This document shows, piece by piece, positions 35,243 to 43,612 of a stretch of DNA of 64,000 nt. Below the pieces are notes generated by a model, which saw nothing but the letters and a program-made list of their open reading frames with translations, was not told where the DNA came from and did not search any database. The stretch is from positions 248,001 through 312,000 of the forward strand of contig NZ_WHPF01000006.1 of the NCBI RefSeq assembly GCF_013106755.1, written 5' to 3'. Source of the stretch: Limnovirga soli. Its GTDB lineage: Bacteria > Bacteroidota > Bacteroidia > Chitinophagales > Chitinophagaceae. Within the stretch, counting starts at the first letter, position 1. Every line of letters begins with the position of its first letter. The position numbers and the translations under genes were made by a program.

Positions 35243-35428
35243 TTTAGTTTGTATTTAAGCAATAAAACTACACATTAAATGCTGAGTGCAGGTTTCTATT
35301 TATCATTGTTTATTACCATTGGCAACATTTAAAAACAGGTATTCCAACCAAGCAAAACATATTAAATAAAATAGGATTACACTATATAGGGTTTATTTGT
35401 TTTATTTGTGGTTTACCAACTGCCTGCC

Positions 35429-36004
35429 ATGTTTAGACGTTTTGTTTTATTTATAAATAAAATTACCGGCTGGAAAACCGATGATAATATTCCACCGGAA
35501 ATTAAACGCTGCATAATTATTGCCGCGCCGCATACCAGCAACTGGGATTTTTGGTATATGATTGCTTCCTTTAGCATTTATCGTTTAAGAATAAGGTATA
35601 CCATTAAAAAGGAATGGATGCAGTTTCCCTTTAGCCTTATTACCAAACCACTGGGTGGCATTGCCATAGATCGCAGCCCCAAACAGGCCAATGCGCAACG
35701 TATAAGCCATACCGAAGCCATGATTAAACTATTTACCGAACAGGATGAATTGATTGTGGTAGTTACCCCAGAAGGCACCCGCAGCCGCCGGGAACACTGG
35801 CATACCGGTTTTTATCATATTGCCAAAAATGCAGGCGTACCCATTTGCCTGGGTTATGTTGATTATGCCAAAAAAATTGCTGGTATTGGTAAAACCATCT
35901 ACCCTACAGAAATGCAAAAAGACATGAAGGAAATCATGTCTTTTTACCAGTCCATGCATGCTAAATTTCCAGAGAAATTTAGTGTGGATATTGATTATGT
36001 GTAG
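35429..36004 (+). CDS. 1-acyl-glycerol-3-phosphate acyltransferase-like (PlsC family)
   Basis: 191 residues from ATG at 35429. A GTG start seven codons earlier is possible, but MFRRFVLFINKITGWK is the usual beginning of this short subfamily. The HX4D motif is seen as APHTSNWDF and the acyl-acceptor motif as GGIAIDRSP, followed by TPEGTRSR (EGTR). All catalytic and phosphate-binding parts are present. There is one hydrophobic segment (FWYMIASFSIY). It probably acylates lysophospholipid or an ornithine-type lipid at the inner membrane. It is convergent with the NIPSNAP gene, with only 3 bp between the stops. Confidence 0.9.
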   Translation: MFRRFVLFINKITGWKTDDNIPPEIKRCIIIAAPHTSNWDFWYMIASFSIYRLRIRYTIKKEWMQFPFSLITKPLGGIAIDRSPKQANAQRISHTEAMIKLFTEQDELIVVVTPEGTRSRREHWHTGFYHIAKNAGVPICLGYVDYAKKIAGIGKTIYPTEMQKDMKEIMSFYQSMHAKFPEKFSVDIDYV

Positions 36005-36007
36005 ATA

Positions 36008-36802
36008 TTAAAAATCAGAATAGGCAGTTGGCCTTAAAAACACCATATCATTTTTAGATACATTGTGTTGATATTCTGGCTTTGCAGATAATGTTTTCCA
36101 ATAAGCATCATCACCAAAAGTTTTCCAATGTGCATCTCTGTCGGCCATATTTTCAAAACAGGTCATATACATTAAATTGGGCATTTTACTGCCAGCAATT
36201 ACGGAGCTATAAAAAGCAGCATTAAAATTAAGGCGCTTAAACAAGCCAACTTCATCACCGTCGTTAAACATCTTAACCTTATTGGCAAAAATTTTCTCGC
36301 TGGTACTTTCATAGCTGCGCAACTCATATACTCTTTCACTGTTGGGGCTTTTTAATTGTGGTACCTGCATTTTGGGCGCTAAGGGAAATGCATACAATAC
36401 TATATTTTCTTTTCTACTAAAAGCCGGACTGGTATAAGGCGCATTAATGTAAGCCTCACCTGCGCTTTGATAAGCAGCATCTGCATCCAGTTTTTCCTGT
36501 TGGGTAGCTAATTCCTGTAAAGAACTTATGGTTTGAAATACATAAATTCTTTTATCAGCCGATGTATCGTTGGCCCATGAGGTAAACACCCCCAATTTGG
36601 TATAGCCCATTTTATGCAGGGCCGGCAAATAGGCATTTTGCAGGTATTGTTCAATAAGCTGCTGCTGTTGTGCAGTAGCAAAATGATAAACCGTTAAAGA
36701 ATAATATTCCCTTTTTTCTTTCCCTGCAAATGCACAAAACTGCACTAACACAAAAGCTATTAAAAATGCAGTTTTTAATACAAAAGGCAATCGCTTTTTC
36801 AT
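36008..36802 (-). CDS. NIPSNAP-family exported protein
   Basis: 264 residues. The signal peptide is about 1-26 (ending CAFAG). Two ferredoxin-like dimeric alpha-beta barrel modules follow. The first is about residues 30-130 (REYYSLTVYHFATAQQQQLI, LPALHKMGYTKLGVFTSW). The second is about 155-260 (VYELRSYESTSEKIFANKV, LMYMTCFENMADRDAHWKTF), the canonical NIPSNAP region. The biochemical role of bacterial members is not established. It is transcribed alone, with a dispersed element upstream. Confidence 0.88.
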   Translation of the reverse strand: MKKRLPFVLKTAFLIAFVLVQFCAFAGKEKREYYSLTVYHFATAQQQQLIEQYLQNAYLPALHKMGYTKLGVFTSWANDTSADKRIYVFQTISSLQELATQQEKLDADAAYQSAGEAYINAPYTSPAFSRKENIVLYAFPLAPKMQVPQLKSPNSERVYELRSYESTSEKIFANKVKMFNDGDEVGLFKRLNFNAAFYSSVIAGSKMPNLMYMTCFENMADRDAHWKTFGDDAYWKTLSAKPEYQHNVSKNDMVFLRPTAYSDF

Positions 36803-36881
36803 ACAATCATTTTATTTATAATGAGGCATAAAGCTATAACAAAGCAAGTGTATATGCGTAAAAGCAGTAGAAAGTTTTTAG

Positions 36882-36930
36882 CCAGGCTGTAAATAGTGTT
36901 TTAGGCTTTACTTGCGTCGCACTCTTGTAC
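36882..36930 (-). repeat. 48-bp dispersed element
   Basis: Minus strand: GTACAAGAGTGCGACGCAAG, TAAAGCC, a 16-bp spacer, GCCTGG. It lies between two same-strand genes. Confidence 0.92.
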
Positions 36931-36983
36931 TGCAACAATGGTGGCGGCAAATACAATGTATCTGTTTATTCTGGCATTTTTTA

Positions 36984-37616
36984 TCAATTCTCTTTTACAA
37001 ATTTTATATTTTCAAAAGGCATAAAATAATTGGGCAGGCAGGTTATTGTATTACCGTTAATGGTTAAATCAATGCCTTTAAAACTTACCTGTTCCAATAA
37101 AGGACTTAGCGACATTTCGAAATGGTTGTTTTTATTATCGGCATCTTTTATCAGCGTTAACACATCTGGGTATAAGGGATGTTGCAGGTAAACCTTTGTA
37201 ATACCCACCGTATCAAAAACTGCCAGGCCCTGTTTATTGGTATAATAAACATTTCGCGTTTCCCCGGAAAAAGCTATACAACTAATATGCTCATTTAAAT
37301 AGGCATTGGGATGCACTACCTGAATACTAAACTGTTTGCCTTGTACTGATTGCTTGTTAACAATAAAATCCTTGCCCGCCACTTTGTTGGCCTTTAAAAT
37401 TATGGTATTGTTTTGTTGGGTAAAAGTGCCAGCCGATGTTCTGTCAACTGCACCATAACTGTACATAAATCTAAAACTACCATCGCCGTTAAACTCAAAT
37501 GCAGCAGCCATTTCGGGTATGCCTGTTAAACTATATACACCTGTAATTTGCTGTGCATGCAACAGGCTGTTACCTGTACCAATGCACACAAGTAATATGA
37601 CTATTTTATACAACAT
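36984..37616 (-). CDS. Exported protein of unknown function
   Basis: 210 residues. The signal peptide (1-21) ends LLHAQ. The mature part is beta rich. TGVYSLTGIPEMAAAFEF and DGSFRFMYSYGAVDRTSAGTF resemble the start of a lipocalin-like barrel, with a second beta module (about 120-205). No catalytic motif is seen and I do not recognise the family. It is flanked on both sides by dispersed elements and has no evident operon partner. Confidence 0.7.
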   Translation of the reverse strand: MLYKIVILLVCIGTGNSLLHAQQITGVYSLTGIPEMAAAFEFNGDGSFRFMYSYGAVDRTSAGTFTQQNNTIILKANKVAGKDFIVNKQSVQGKQFSIQVVHPNAYLNEHISCIAFSGETRNVYYTNKQGLAVFDTVGITKVYLQHPLYPDVLTLIKDADNKNNHFEMSLSPLLEQVSFKGIDLTINGNTITCLPNYFMPFENIKFVKEN

Positions 37617-37672
37617 GTAAAGGCTTTAAACATTATTTTACAGTAGCAGCCTTGCTGCATTTATATTCAAAA

Positions 37673-37721
37673 GTACAAGTGTGCGACGCAAGTAAAGCAA
37701 CATATTTATTCTTTTGCCGGG
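37673..37721 (+). repeat. 48-bp dispersed element
   Basis: GTACAAGTGTGCGACGCAAG, TAAAGC, a 17-bp AT-rich spacer, GCCGGG. It lies 56 bp before the start of the preceding minus-strand gene. Confidence 0.92.
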
Positions 37722-37781
37722 CTAATAAAAAAAGTATTTCATGCATAATATTTTCCATAAATAGCACCCAAAATCAGATTA

Positions 37782-39020
37782 TTATTTGCTATAAATACGT
37801 CTGGCCACTTTACCCACCGTTAACCCCTGCACTACAATAGAAAACAAGACTACCCCATAGGTTATAAACACCAGCATTTCTTTTGGTGCTTCATTTGCCA
37901 GCGAGAGGGCCATGGCTATTGATAGTCCGCCCCTTAGTCCGCCCCATGTCATAATAAGCAGGGTTTTATTATCTATGTTTATCCGCCGCTTAAACAGTTG
38001 AAATGGCATTTGTAGTGAAATATACCGGGCAATTACTACAGCGGGAATTATAAAGAGCGCTATCCAAAAATATACTGCTTTAAATTCCAGCGTTAACACC
38101 CGCAAGCCAATCATTACAAATAATAAAGCATTCATTAATACATCTAACAAATGCCAGAATTGGTCAATATTATCTTTTGTTCTATCGCTCATAGCCTCAT
38201 TTTTAGAATGATGGCCCGTCATTAATCCCGCTACTACCACAGCCAAAGGACCAGAAACATGTATTGAATCAGCCAATACATAGCCACCCATTACAATAGC
38301 AAGCGTAATAAGCAATTCGGTTTCGTAATGATCAATGCTTTTTAACAAATAATAAATAGCAGCACCCAATACCAGGCCTAAAACCAAACCACCGCCAACT
38401 TCCTCCAATAATAACACACCTATATCTGCCGCTGAAGTATTTTCTATGCCATTATTATATATTGACAAAAGGGTTAAAAAAAGCACTACGCCTATCCCAT
38501 CGTTAAAAAGCGATTCGCCTACAATATTTATTTCAGCTTTTTCGGGTACGTTAGCTTTGGTTAAAATTCCCAACACGGCAATAGGATCTGTTGGTGAAAC
38601 CAGCGCACCAAACAATAAACAATAAATAAAAGCTACAGGAAATTGCAATAAAATACACACCCCATATAATATGCCCGCCATAAAAAACGTAGATAGTAAG
38701 GTACTGATAACGGCAAAAAGCAGAATTGATTTCCGGTTTTCTTTAAGTGCATCAAAATTGGTATGCATGGCACCGGCAAACAATAAAAAGCATAGCATTA
38801 CATCTAATACCACCGTGCTAAAATCTACCAGATCTACTGCTTTTTTAATATGGTTAAAAATAGCCGGACTAATAAAACCAACCACAAACAAACAAAGAGA
38901 AAAAATAATAGCAATCAACATTAAGCCGATGGTAGAAGGCAGTTTTAGGAAACGCACATTCAGATAGGCAAAAATGGCCGAGATGCAAATAAGGAAGGTA
39001 ATTATATAAAAAAGATCCAT
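37782..39020 (-). CDS. Na+/H+ antiporter, CPA1 (NhaP-like) family
   Basis: 412 residues with about 12 membrane segments and no large cytoplasmic tail. The CPA1 core motifs are SPTDPIAVLGIL (TDP in membrane segment 4) and GESLFNDGIGVVLF (ND in segment 5), the ion-binding pair for electroneutral Na+/H+ exchange. MTWGGLRGGLSIAMALSL near the C-terminus is the conserved Arg segment. The gene start faces the GTGATAAATCAC operator-like cluster at 39096-39175, so it may be regulated from there. Confidence 0.93.
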   Translation of the reverse strand: MDLFYIITFLICISAIFAYLNVRFLKLPSTIGLMLIAIIFSLCLFVVGFISPAIFNHIKKAVDLVDFSTVVLDVMLCFLLFAGAMHTNFDALKENRKSILLFAVISTLLSTFFMAGILYGVCILLQFPVAFIYCLLFGALVSPTDPIAVLGILTKANVPEKAEINIVGESLFNDGIGVVLFLTLLSIYNNGIENTSAADIGVLLLEEVGGGLVLGLVLGAAIYYLLKSIDHYETELLITLAIVMGGYVLADSIHVSGPLAVVVAGLMTGHHSKNEAMSDRTKDNIDQFWHLLDVLMNALLFVMIGLRVLTLEFKAVYFWIALFIIPAVVIARYISLQMPFQLFKRRINIDNKTLLIMTWGGLRGGLSIAMALSLANEAPKEMLVFITYGVVLFSIVVQGLTVGKVARRIYSK

Positions 39021-39095
39021 TTAACTAGGTTTTTCCAAATATAAGCGTAAAAAATGCCCCTCAAGGGGGTGATTTTGATGAAAACCGGGTATTCC

Positions 39096-39175
39096 GCGTG
39101 ATAAATCACGCACTCCGTGATTTATCACGCCCATTTTCCCGTGATAAATCACGCGGTTTTGCGTGATAAATCACG
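39096..39175. promoter_or_regulatory. Cluster of four GTGATAAATCAC inverted repeats (operator-like)
   Basis: Four near-perfect dyads with the 14-bp core CGTGATAAATCACG start at 39097, 39116 (reverse complement orientation), 39140 and 39162. They are spaced 19, 24 and 22 bp, about two helical turns. They lie between the divergent antiporter gene (start 39020) and the 50-aa membrane protein gene (start 39277). The dyads point to a dimeric regulator; which one is unknown. Confidence 0.75.
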
Positions 39176-39276
39176 TTGTTTGGTATTTGGGAACCATTTA
39201 CTTTTGACTTGTTAATAAGCAGCCACTTATTAATGCCGTTACTAAATTTTGAGAACACTTTTTTCAACCTTGTTGT

Positions 39277-39429
39277 ATGGAAACAGAAACCTTATCAAAC
39301 GTCGGTCTTATTTTAACAGGCATTGCAATATTTGCCATCGGTTTAACTGCTGGCGCTATTGCAATGTCTTACTTTATCAGAATGGTAGATAGCACCGACT
39401 TTAAAAAAATATTGAACGACGAGTTCTAG
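39277..39429 (+). CDS. 50-aa single-span membrane protein
   Basis: 50 residues: METETLSNVGLILTG, then a hydrophobic span (about 9-34) and a charged tail ending FKKILNDEF. It is too short for most gene finders, but it has a clean ATG, an upstream operator-like cluster and a terminator 32 bases after the stop, so it is very probably real. Topology is likely N-out/C-in or the reverse; the charge balance does not decide. It may be a small regulator of a membrane protein, possibly of the divergent antiporter; that is inference from position only. Confidence 0.7.
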   Translation: METETLSNVGLILTGIAIFAIGLTAGAIAMSYFIRMVDSTDFKKILNDEF

Positions 39430-39460
39430 ATACATTATGGTTTTTCTTAAGATTGAACAG

Positions 39461-39487
39461 CCCTGGCATTTTTATGCCGGGGTTTAT
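39461..39487 (+). terminator. Terminator of the 50-aa protein gene
   Basis: CCCTGGCA, six-base loop, TGCCGGGG (one G-T pair), then Ts. Confidence 0.85.
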
Positions 39488-39519
39488 TGTTTGTAGCTAC
39501 TAGTAATATTTTTTTGTAG

Positions 39520-39666
39520 CCGGGCAATTAAACCAATATGCATCTTTACTTGCGTCGCACACTTGTACTTTCTGAAAATGATTTGGCTTTTAGCCTGCAG
39601 CCGCCAGGTATTCTACGGCACAAGTGTGCGACGCAAGTAAAGCCAAATGCCTAATCATTAGCCGGG
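39520..39666. repeat. Inverted pair of 48-bp dispersed elements
   Basis: The minus-strand copy 39520-39568 and the plus-strand copy 39618-39666 have their GTAC/GCAC ends facing over 49 bp. Both copies are near consensus, and both outer ends carry the GCCGGG/GCCCGG block. With the terminator it fills the 261-bp gap between the small gene and lnt. Confidence 0.9.
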
Positions 39667-39690
39667 TAACAAATGCATTTATTGGCTGTT

Positions 39691-41208
39691 TTACATTGGC
39701 TTTTTTATACGACCGTACACCAACAACAACAAAACATAAAGCAGACTGCCGTATACAAAAAGCAGTGGCTGGTTGGTATAAATAGCATTGTAATTATTTG
39801 GCTGCACTTGTACCGTTTGTACATAAGGTTCAGTATTAGCTTGTTGAAAACCTATTTCGCCCGAAGCCTGTATGAGGCCGCAAATACCATTATTACTGTT
39901 TACCACCAGGTCTTTACGGTTTTCTACTGCCCGCAGGCGGGCATTGTAAAAATGTAGTCCAACTATATAAGTATTGCTAAACCAGCCATCATTACTTAGG
40001 TTTAGCAAAAATTCGGCGCCGTTATTAACCCTGTTTTGGGCTACGGCGGGCACGGTAGCTTCGTTACAAATAATAATGCCGGCCTTACCATAGGGCGTAG
40101 ATAATGGAAGATGGTATTGTTGCCCCGGCTGCACCTCAAAACCATTGCTGCTTAAAAATGGTAATAACACACCGGTAAGTGGTTTTTCTATAAGAGATAA
40201 CAGGTATTGTTTATCGTAACGGCCCGCCATTTGGCCATCAGGCAAAAAGCAATAAGCCGAATTAAAAACGGTATTACTATCAATGGCTGTATTAATACCC
40301 ATGATATGCGTAACATGGGCTGGGGAGGTAATACGCAATACTTCATTCACCAGGTCGTCGTTGGGGCTGTAAGTCCACGGTATGGCTGATTCTGACCATA
40401 ACACCATATCTGGTTTTAATGCAACAGCCTTTTTATTCAAATCCAGTAATCGCTGCACCAGTTGATTACCATTGGCTTCATTCCATTGAATATCGGGGGG
40501 TATATTTTCTGCCAGTATGGCCACCGTAAAAGCCTTACCCGGTTGCAGATTTTGTTCAAAGTTTTGTTGCAGTAAAAAGCCTGCAAGCAGGTATAACGGA
40601 ATTAGAGCCAATACCATTAATGTATTTTTCCATTGTTTTCTGGCAATAAAAAAAGACAGTAAAATATTTACCAGCACTACCACAAAACTCAGCACATAAA
40701 TGCCAAAAAATGCAGCAGGCTGTATGGCATATGTATTTTTAAGCAACATTCCTCCGGCATGAAAATCGAACCAGGGAAAACCGGCAGAGAATTGCATTAA
40801 TGCCCATTCGCTTAATACAAAAACTGCGGCCACCCCGATACCACTAAGAGAAACTGCAAAAACACTATTGGATTTTAGGGGTACCAGCCGGCAGCATAAT
40901 AATGTAACCCCCATCCATAACCCAAAAAGTAAACAGGATAAAACATATGCAAACAACCCATACCAGGTACTGCTTCCTGTAAATCGTTCAGCTCCTGGTA
41001 TCATCCAATAAAAAGCAAACAAGGTAATTACCAATCCAACTGTATAACCGGCAAAGAAAGATTGCTTTGCAGTGCTGAAATTCACCACTAAAAATAGCGG
41101 CACAAAACAATACCATGCCAGGTATACATTCATTTGTGTAAACGCCAAACAAATTAATATACCCGATAACAATAATAGTGGCCATTTATATTTTGGCAAA
41201 ATATTCAT
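39691..41208 (-). CDS. lnt: Apolipoprotein N-acyltransferase
   Basis: 505 residues, usual length. Six or more N-terminal membrane segments (about 10-210), then a periplasmic nitrilase domain (about 225-475) and one last membrane segment. The catalytic triad can be placed: Glu in LWSESAIPW, Lys in the RYDKQYLLSLIEK region, and Cys in GIIICNEATVP. NLSNDGWFSNT is the usual active-site flank. The enzyme adds the third acyl chain to lipoproteins in the inner membrane, in line with the many lipoproteins encoded here. Confidence 0.95.
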   Translation of the reverse strand: MNILPKYKWPLLLLSGILICLAFTQMNVYLAWYCFVPLFLVVNFSTAKQSFFAGYTVGLVITLFAFYWMIPGAERFTGSSTWYGLFAYVLSCLLFGLWMGVTLLCCRLVPLKSNSVFAVSLSGIGVAAVFVLSEWALMQFSAGFPWFDFHAGGMLLKNTYAIQPAAFFGIYVLSFVVVLVNILLSFFIARKQWKNTLMVLALIPLYLLAGFLLQQNFEQNLQPGKAFTVAILAENIPPDIQWNEANGNQLVQRLLDLNKKAVALKPDMVLWSESAIPWTYSPNDDLVNEVLRITSPAHVTHIMGINTAIDSNTVFNSAYCFLPDGQMAGRYDKQYLLSLIEKPLTGVLLPFLSSNGFEVQPGQQYHLPLSTPYGKAGIIICNEATVPAVAQNRVNNGAEFLLNLSNDGWFSNTYIVGLHFYNARLRAVENRKDLVVNSNNGICGLIQASGEIGFQQANTEPYVQTVQVQPNNYNAIYTNQPLLFVYGSLLYVLLLLVYGRIKKPM

Positions 41209-41309
41209 GTAAAAAAATATAGATATACAAAACTATTAGTGTGGTTTAAATATACAACACTATCGGGCCAACAAGTATAAAAAACTAACTGACATACCTG
41301 TTAAAAACA

Positions 41310-41336
41310 AAACACCCGGCATGCCGGGTGTTTAGC
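41310..41336 (-). terminator. Terminator of the T9SS-cargo gene
   Basis: AAACACCCGGCA is directly followed by its reverse complement (24-bp perfect palindrome, 41310-41333), 16 bases after the minus-strand stop. Confidence 0.85.
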
Positions 41337-41351
41337 CTAACAAGTAAATTA

Positions 41352-42479
41352 TTATTGTACCATTAGTTTTAATGTTTCGTCAATTGCATCGCCTTTTACA
41401 TGCAATATATACATACCTGGTGCAGGCATTTGCTTTAAGCCCAGCGTATATGTTCCATTAGCGGCCACTTGCATGGTTTCGTTATAAACGGTTTTGCCAT
41501 TTAATGCACTTAACACCAAACTTATTTTACCAGCAGTAACATCGTTAATACTTACACGAACAGCATCTTTTACCGGGTTTTGCACAAGATTTACTTTAGA
41601 TAAACCTTGTACCAGCATACGTAAAGATTTTACCTCAGAATTTCTGGACTTTCCATCCATATCGGTTTGTTTAATGCGATAGAAATTGGTACCATTGGCT
41701 GGTGCAATATCTACTGCGCTGTATGCGGTTGGTGTGGAGGTGTTACCGCTGCCCTTTACTTTTGCAACTGAAGTCCAACTTACCCCATCGGTACTGCGTT
41801 CAATATCAAATTGCGCATTATTTTGTTCGGATGCTGTTACCCATTCAATTTTCACCTTATTGCCATCGGGTTTAACGGTAAACTGTGCCAGCTGTATGGG
41901 CAATAAAGAACCGGTAATAAGCGATGGCAATGTTTTGCTAACGGGATAATTAGCCGCATCTACCCTAAAATAATACGTAGTACCCGATTGTAAATTGGCT
42001 GTTGGCTTTATTACATATTCATACTCGGTTTCTTTGTTTTTGGCTACTGTTTGTGCAGGCAATTTTTCTGTAGCCAGAATCATTTTACCTGCTACAAAAG
42101 TGAGTCCTTCGGCAGTAAGTTGATCTGTAGTAGCCTGTAAATCAGTTACATTGGTACTGGTGCCTGCCAATACAAAAGCATTGGTACCAACAGTTAATTT
42201 AATAGTATCCCAATGTGCACCGGGTAAATTACTCGAGTCCTCAAACAAAGCGCCATCCAGCAAACCACCAGCATTTGCCGGATCATTATACAAAACTATA
42301 CGCAGCCTTAATGTTTCCGTTGGACTGGTAATGGTTGGTGTAACATTTTGAGCTGCCATCCAGGTGGCAGTGGTTTGAGAACCATCATCCTTGCGCCAGC
42401 GCCAGCTGCCCTGTGTGGTAAAGGCATACATATTGCTCCAGGCAATGGTAAGCAAAATAATAAGTGTAATTTTTTTCAT
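41352..42479 (-). CDS. Secreted protein with type A T9SS sorting domain
   Basis: 375 residues. The signal peptide (1-19) is followed by an N-terminal beta domain of unknown type (about 20-195). It opens TTQGSWRWRKDDGSQTTATW and contains a Trp-rich strand. An Ig-like segment follows (about 196-285, LPIQLAQFTVKPDG, EWVTASEQNNAQFDIERSTDG). The last about 80 residues (LVQNPVKDAVRVSI, MPAPGMYILHVKG, LKLMVQ) are the type A sorting domain (Por_Secre_tail). The protein is therefore exported by the type IX system and cleaved or anchored at the cell surface. Its function is unknown. Confidence 0.87.
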   Translation of the reverse strand: MKKITLIILLTIAWSNMYAFTTQGSWRWRKDDGSQTTATWMAAQNVTPTITSPTETLRLRIVLYNDPANAGGLLDGALFEDSSNLPGAHWDTIKLTVGTNAFVLAGTSTNVTDLQATTDQLTAEGLTFVAGKMILATEKLPAQTVAKNKETEYEYVIKPTANLQSGTTYYFRVDAANYPVSKTLPSLITGSLLPIQLAQFTVKPDGNKVKIEWVTASEQNNAQFDIERSTDGVSWTSVAKVKGSGNTSTPTAYSAVDIAPANGTNFYRIKQTDMDGKSRNSEVKSLRMLVQGLSKVNLVQNPVKDAVRVSINDVTAGKISLVLSALNGKTVYNETMQVAANGTYTLGLKQMPAPGMYILHVKGDAIDETLKLMVQ

Positions 42480-42536
42480 AATAAACGTTTGTTGAAATGA
42501 AGATATATAGTTATAAAGAGAAATACCATTTTTTAG

Positions 42537-42585
42537 CCGGGCTGCCCTTTTTTATGGCATCACCGCTTGCGTCGCACTCTTGTAC
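42537..42585 (-). repeat. 48-bp dispersed element
   Basis: Minus strand: GTACAAGAGTGCGACGCAAG, CGGTGATGCC, a shortened variable part, GCCCGG. It belongs to the GGTGATGCC sub-branch also seen at 57274. Confidence 0.9.
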
Positions 42586-42605
42586 TGCAGGTTATAATGC
42601 AGCAC

Positions 42606-43466
42606 TTAAACATCATAATTTTTAAAACATGCCAATGGCAAACCGGCAACCTTCATATCCATTCTGCTAATATGCCATCTGCCCAGGTTTGCTGCAAACA
42701 ATTGCTTTGCGCCCTTACCCCCAAATGCAATATTGGTGGGGTTGCTTAAAGTATGCGCTTCCCAATCGTAAGATAATACACTAAGATCCTTTTTTGTATT
42801 GGCTATATAAATACAGTTGGGTGCATAGCAGGAAATATACAGGTTTTCCTCACAGTCAAAGGCAATACCATCGGGGCAGCTTTGTAATAGTTTTACATAT
42901 TCTTCCCGTTCGCCAGCCGTACCATCTGCATTAATATTTATACGCTCTACTCCGGGTAACCAGGTGCATACCACATATAGGTATTCTTCATTTTTTGACA
43001 ATGCCATACCGTTGGCAAAATTAAACGGGCCTTTATGCCAAACCACTCCTGTACCATCCTGATTAAAGCAAAATATTTTACCATTAATTTGCCTGAAAGC
43101 ACCACTATCAGACACATATAGTTTACCCTTACTATCAAATACAGCGTAGTTGGGAATACTTAACTGATCTTCACCGGCACCAGTTGTAAAAATTTCCAGC
43201 TGTAAGGTAGCCAATACCAGTTTCCAAATACATTTGTTTTTCAAATCGCAAATGGCCAACCAACTGCAATCGGGCGAAAATGCAATACCTAAAACAAAAC
43301 CACCTGTATTGGCAACTTCTTTTATCACTGCACCATCTTCGCTGATCATATAAATTTGTCCGGCTTCTCCACCGGCCCAAACAGTGCCATTGGGATGCAC
43401 TGCCACACATTCGGGATGATCGAGCCCATCTGCAAAAATTGTTATATTTTCTACCGCTATATCCAT
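42606..43466 (-). CDS. SMP-30/gluconolactonase-family sugar lactonase
   Basis: 286 residues from the Met of MDIAVENITIF (a Met eight codons earlier is possible). A six-bladed propeller of the SMP-30/LRE type: the first-blade GLDHPECVAVHPNG supplies the metal-binding Glu, and later come FDSKGKLYVSDSG, GMALSKNEEYLYV and PDGIAFDCEENLYISC, with the usual Asn and Asp ligands. The family opens aldonolactones to aldonates with Ca2+ or Zn2+. It is the last gene of the carbohydrate locus and fits between the SDR dehydrogenase and the enolase-superfamily dehydratase. No signal peptide is present, so it is cytoplasmic. Confidence 0.87.
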   Translation of the reverse strand: MDIAVENITIFADGLDHPECVAVHPNGTVWAGGEAGQIYMISEDGAVIKEVANTGGFVLGIAFSPDCSWLAICDLKNKCIWKLVLATLQLEIFTTGAGEDQLSIPNYAVFDSKGKLYVSDSGAFRQINGKIFCFNQDGTGVVWHKGPFNFANGMALSKNEEYLYVVCTWLPGVERININADGTAGEREEYVKLLQSCPDGIAFDCEENLYISCYAPNCIYIANTKKDLSVLSYDWEAHTLSNPTNIAFGGKGAKQLFAANLGRWHISRMDMKVAGLPLACFKNYDV

Positions 43467-43545
43467 ATACTCGTTTAAATAATTTTTCAATTATACAATT
43501 AGGCCATTTTTATCCAATTGTATTTTTTGATGCTATTTTGCTACT

Positions 43546-43594
43546 GTACAAGTGTGCGACGCAAGTAAAGTTTAATAATGTTACCATTGCCTGG
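43546..43594 (+). repeat. 48-bp dispersed element
   Basis: GTACAAGTGTGCGACGCAAG, TAAAG, a 17-bp spacer, GCCTGG. It lies between the lactonase and dehydratase genes inside the locus. Confidence 0.9.
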
Positions 43595-43612
43595 CCCACA
43601 CAATGAATTTTG

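Noticed and set aside
39096-39175. Mini-CRISPR from four GTGATAAATCAC repeats
   Set aside because: Repeats are palindromic, too short and differently spaced, with gaps of only 5-10 bp.
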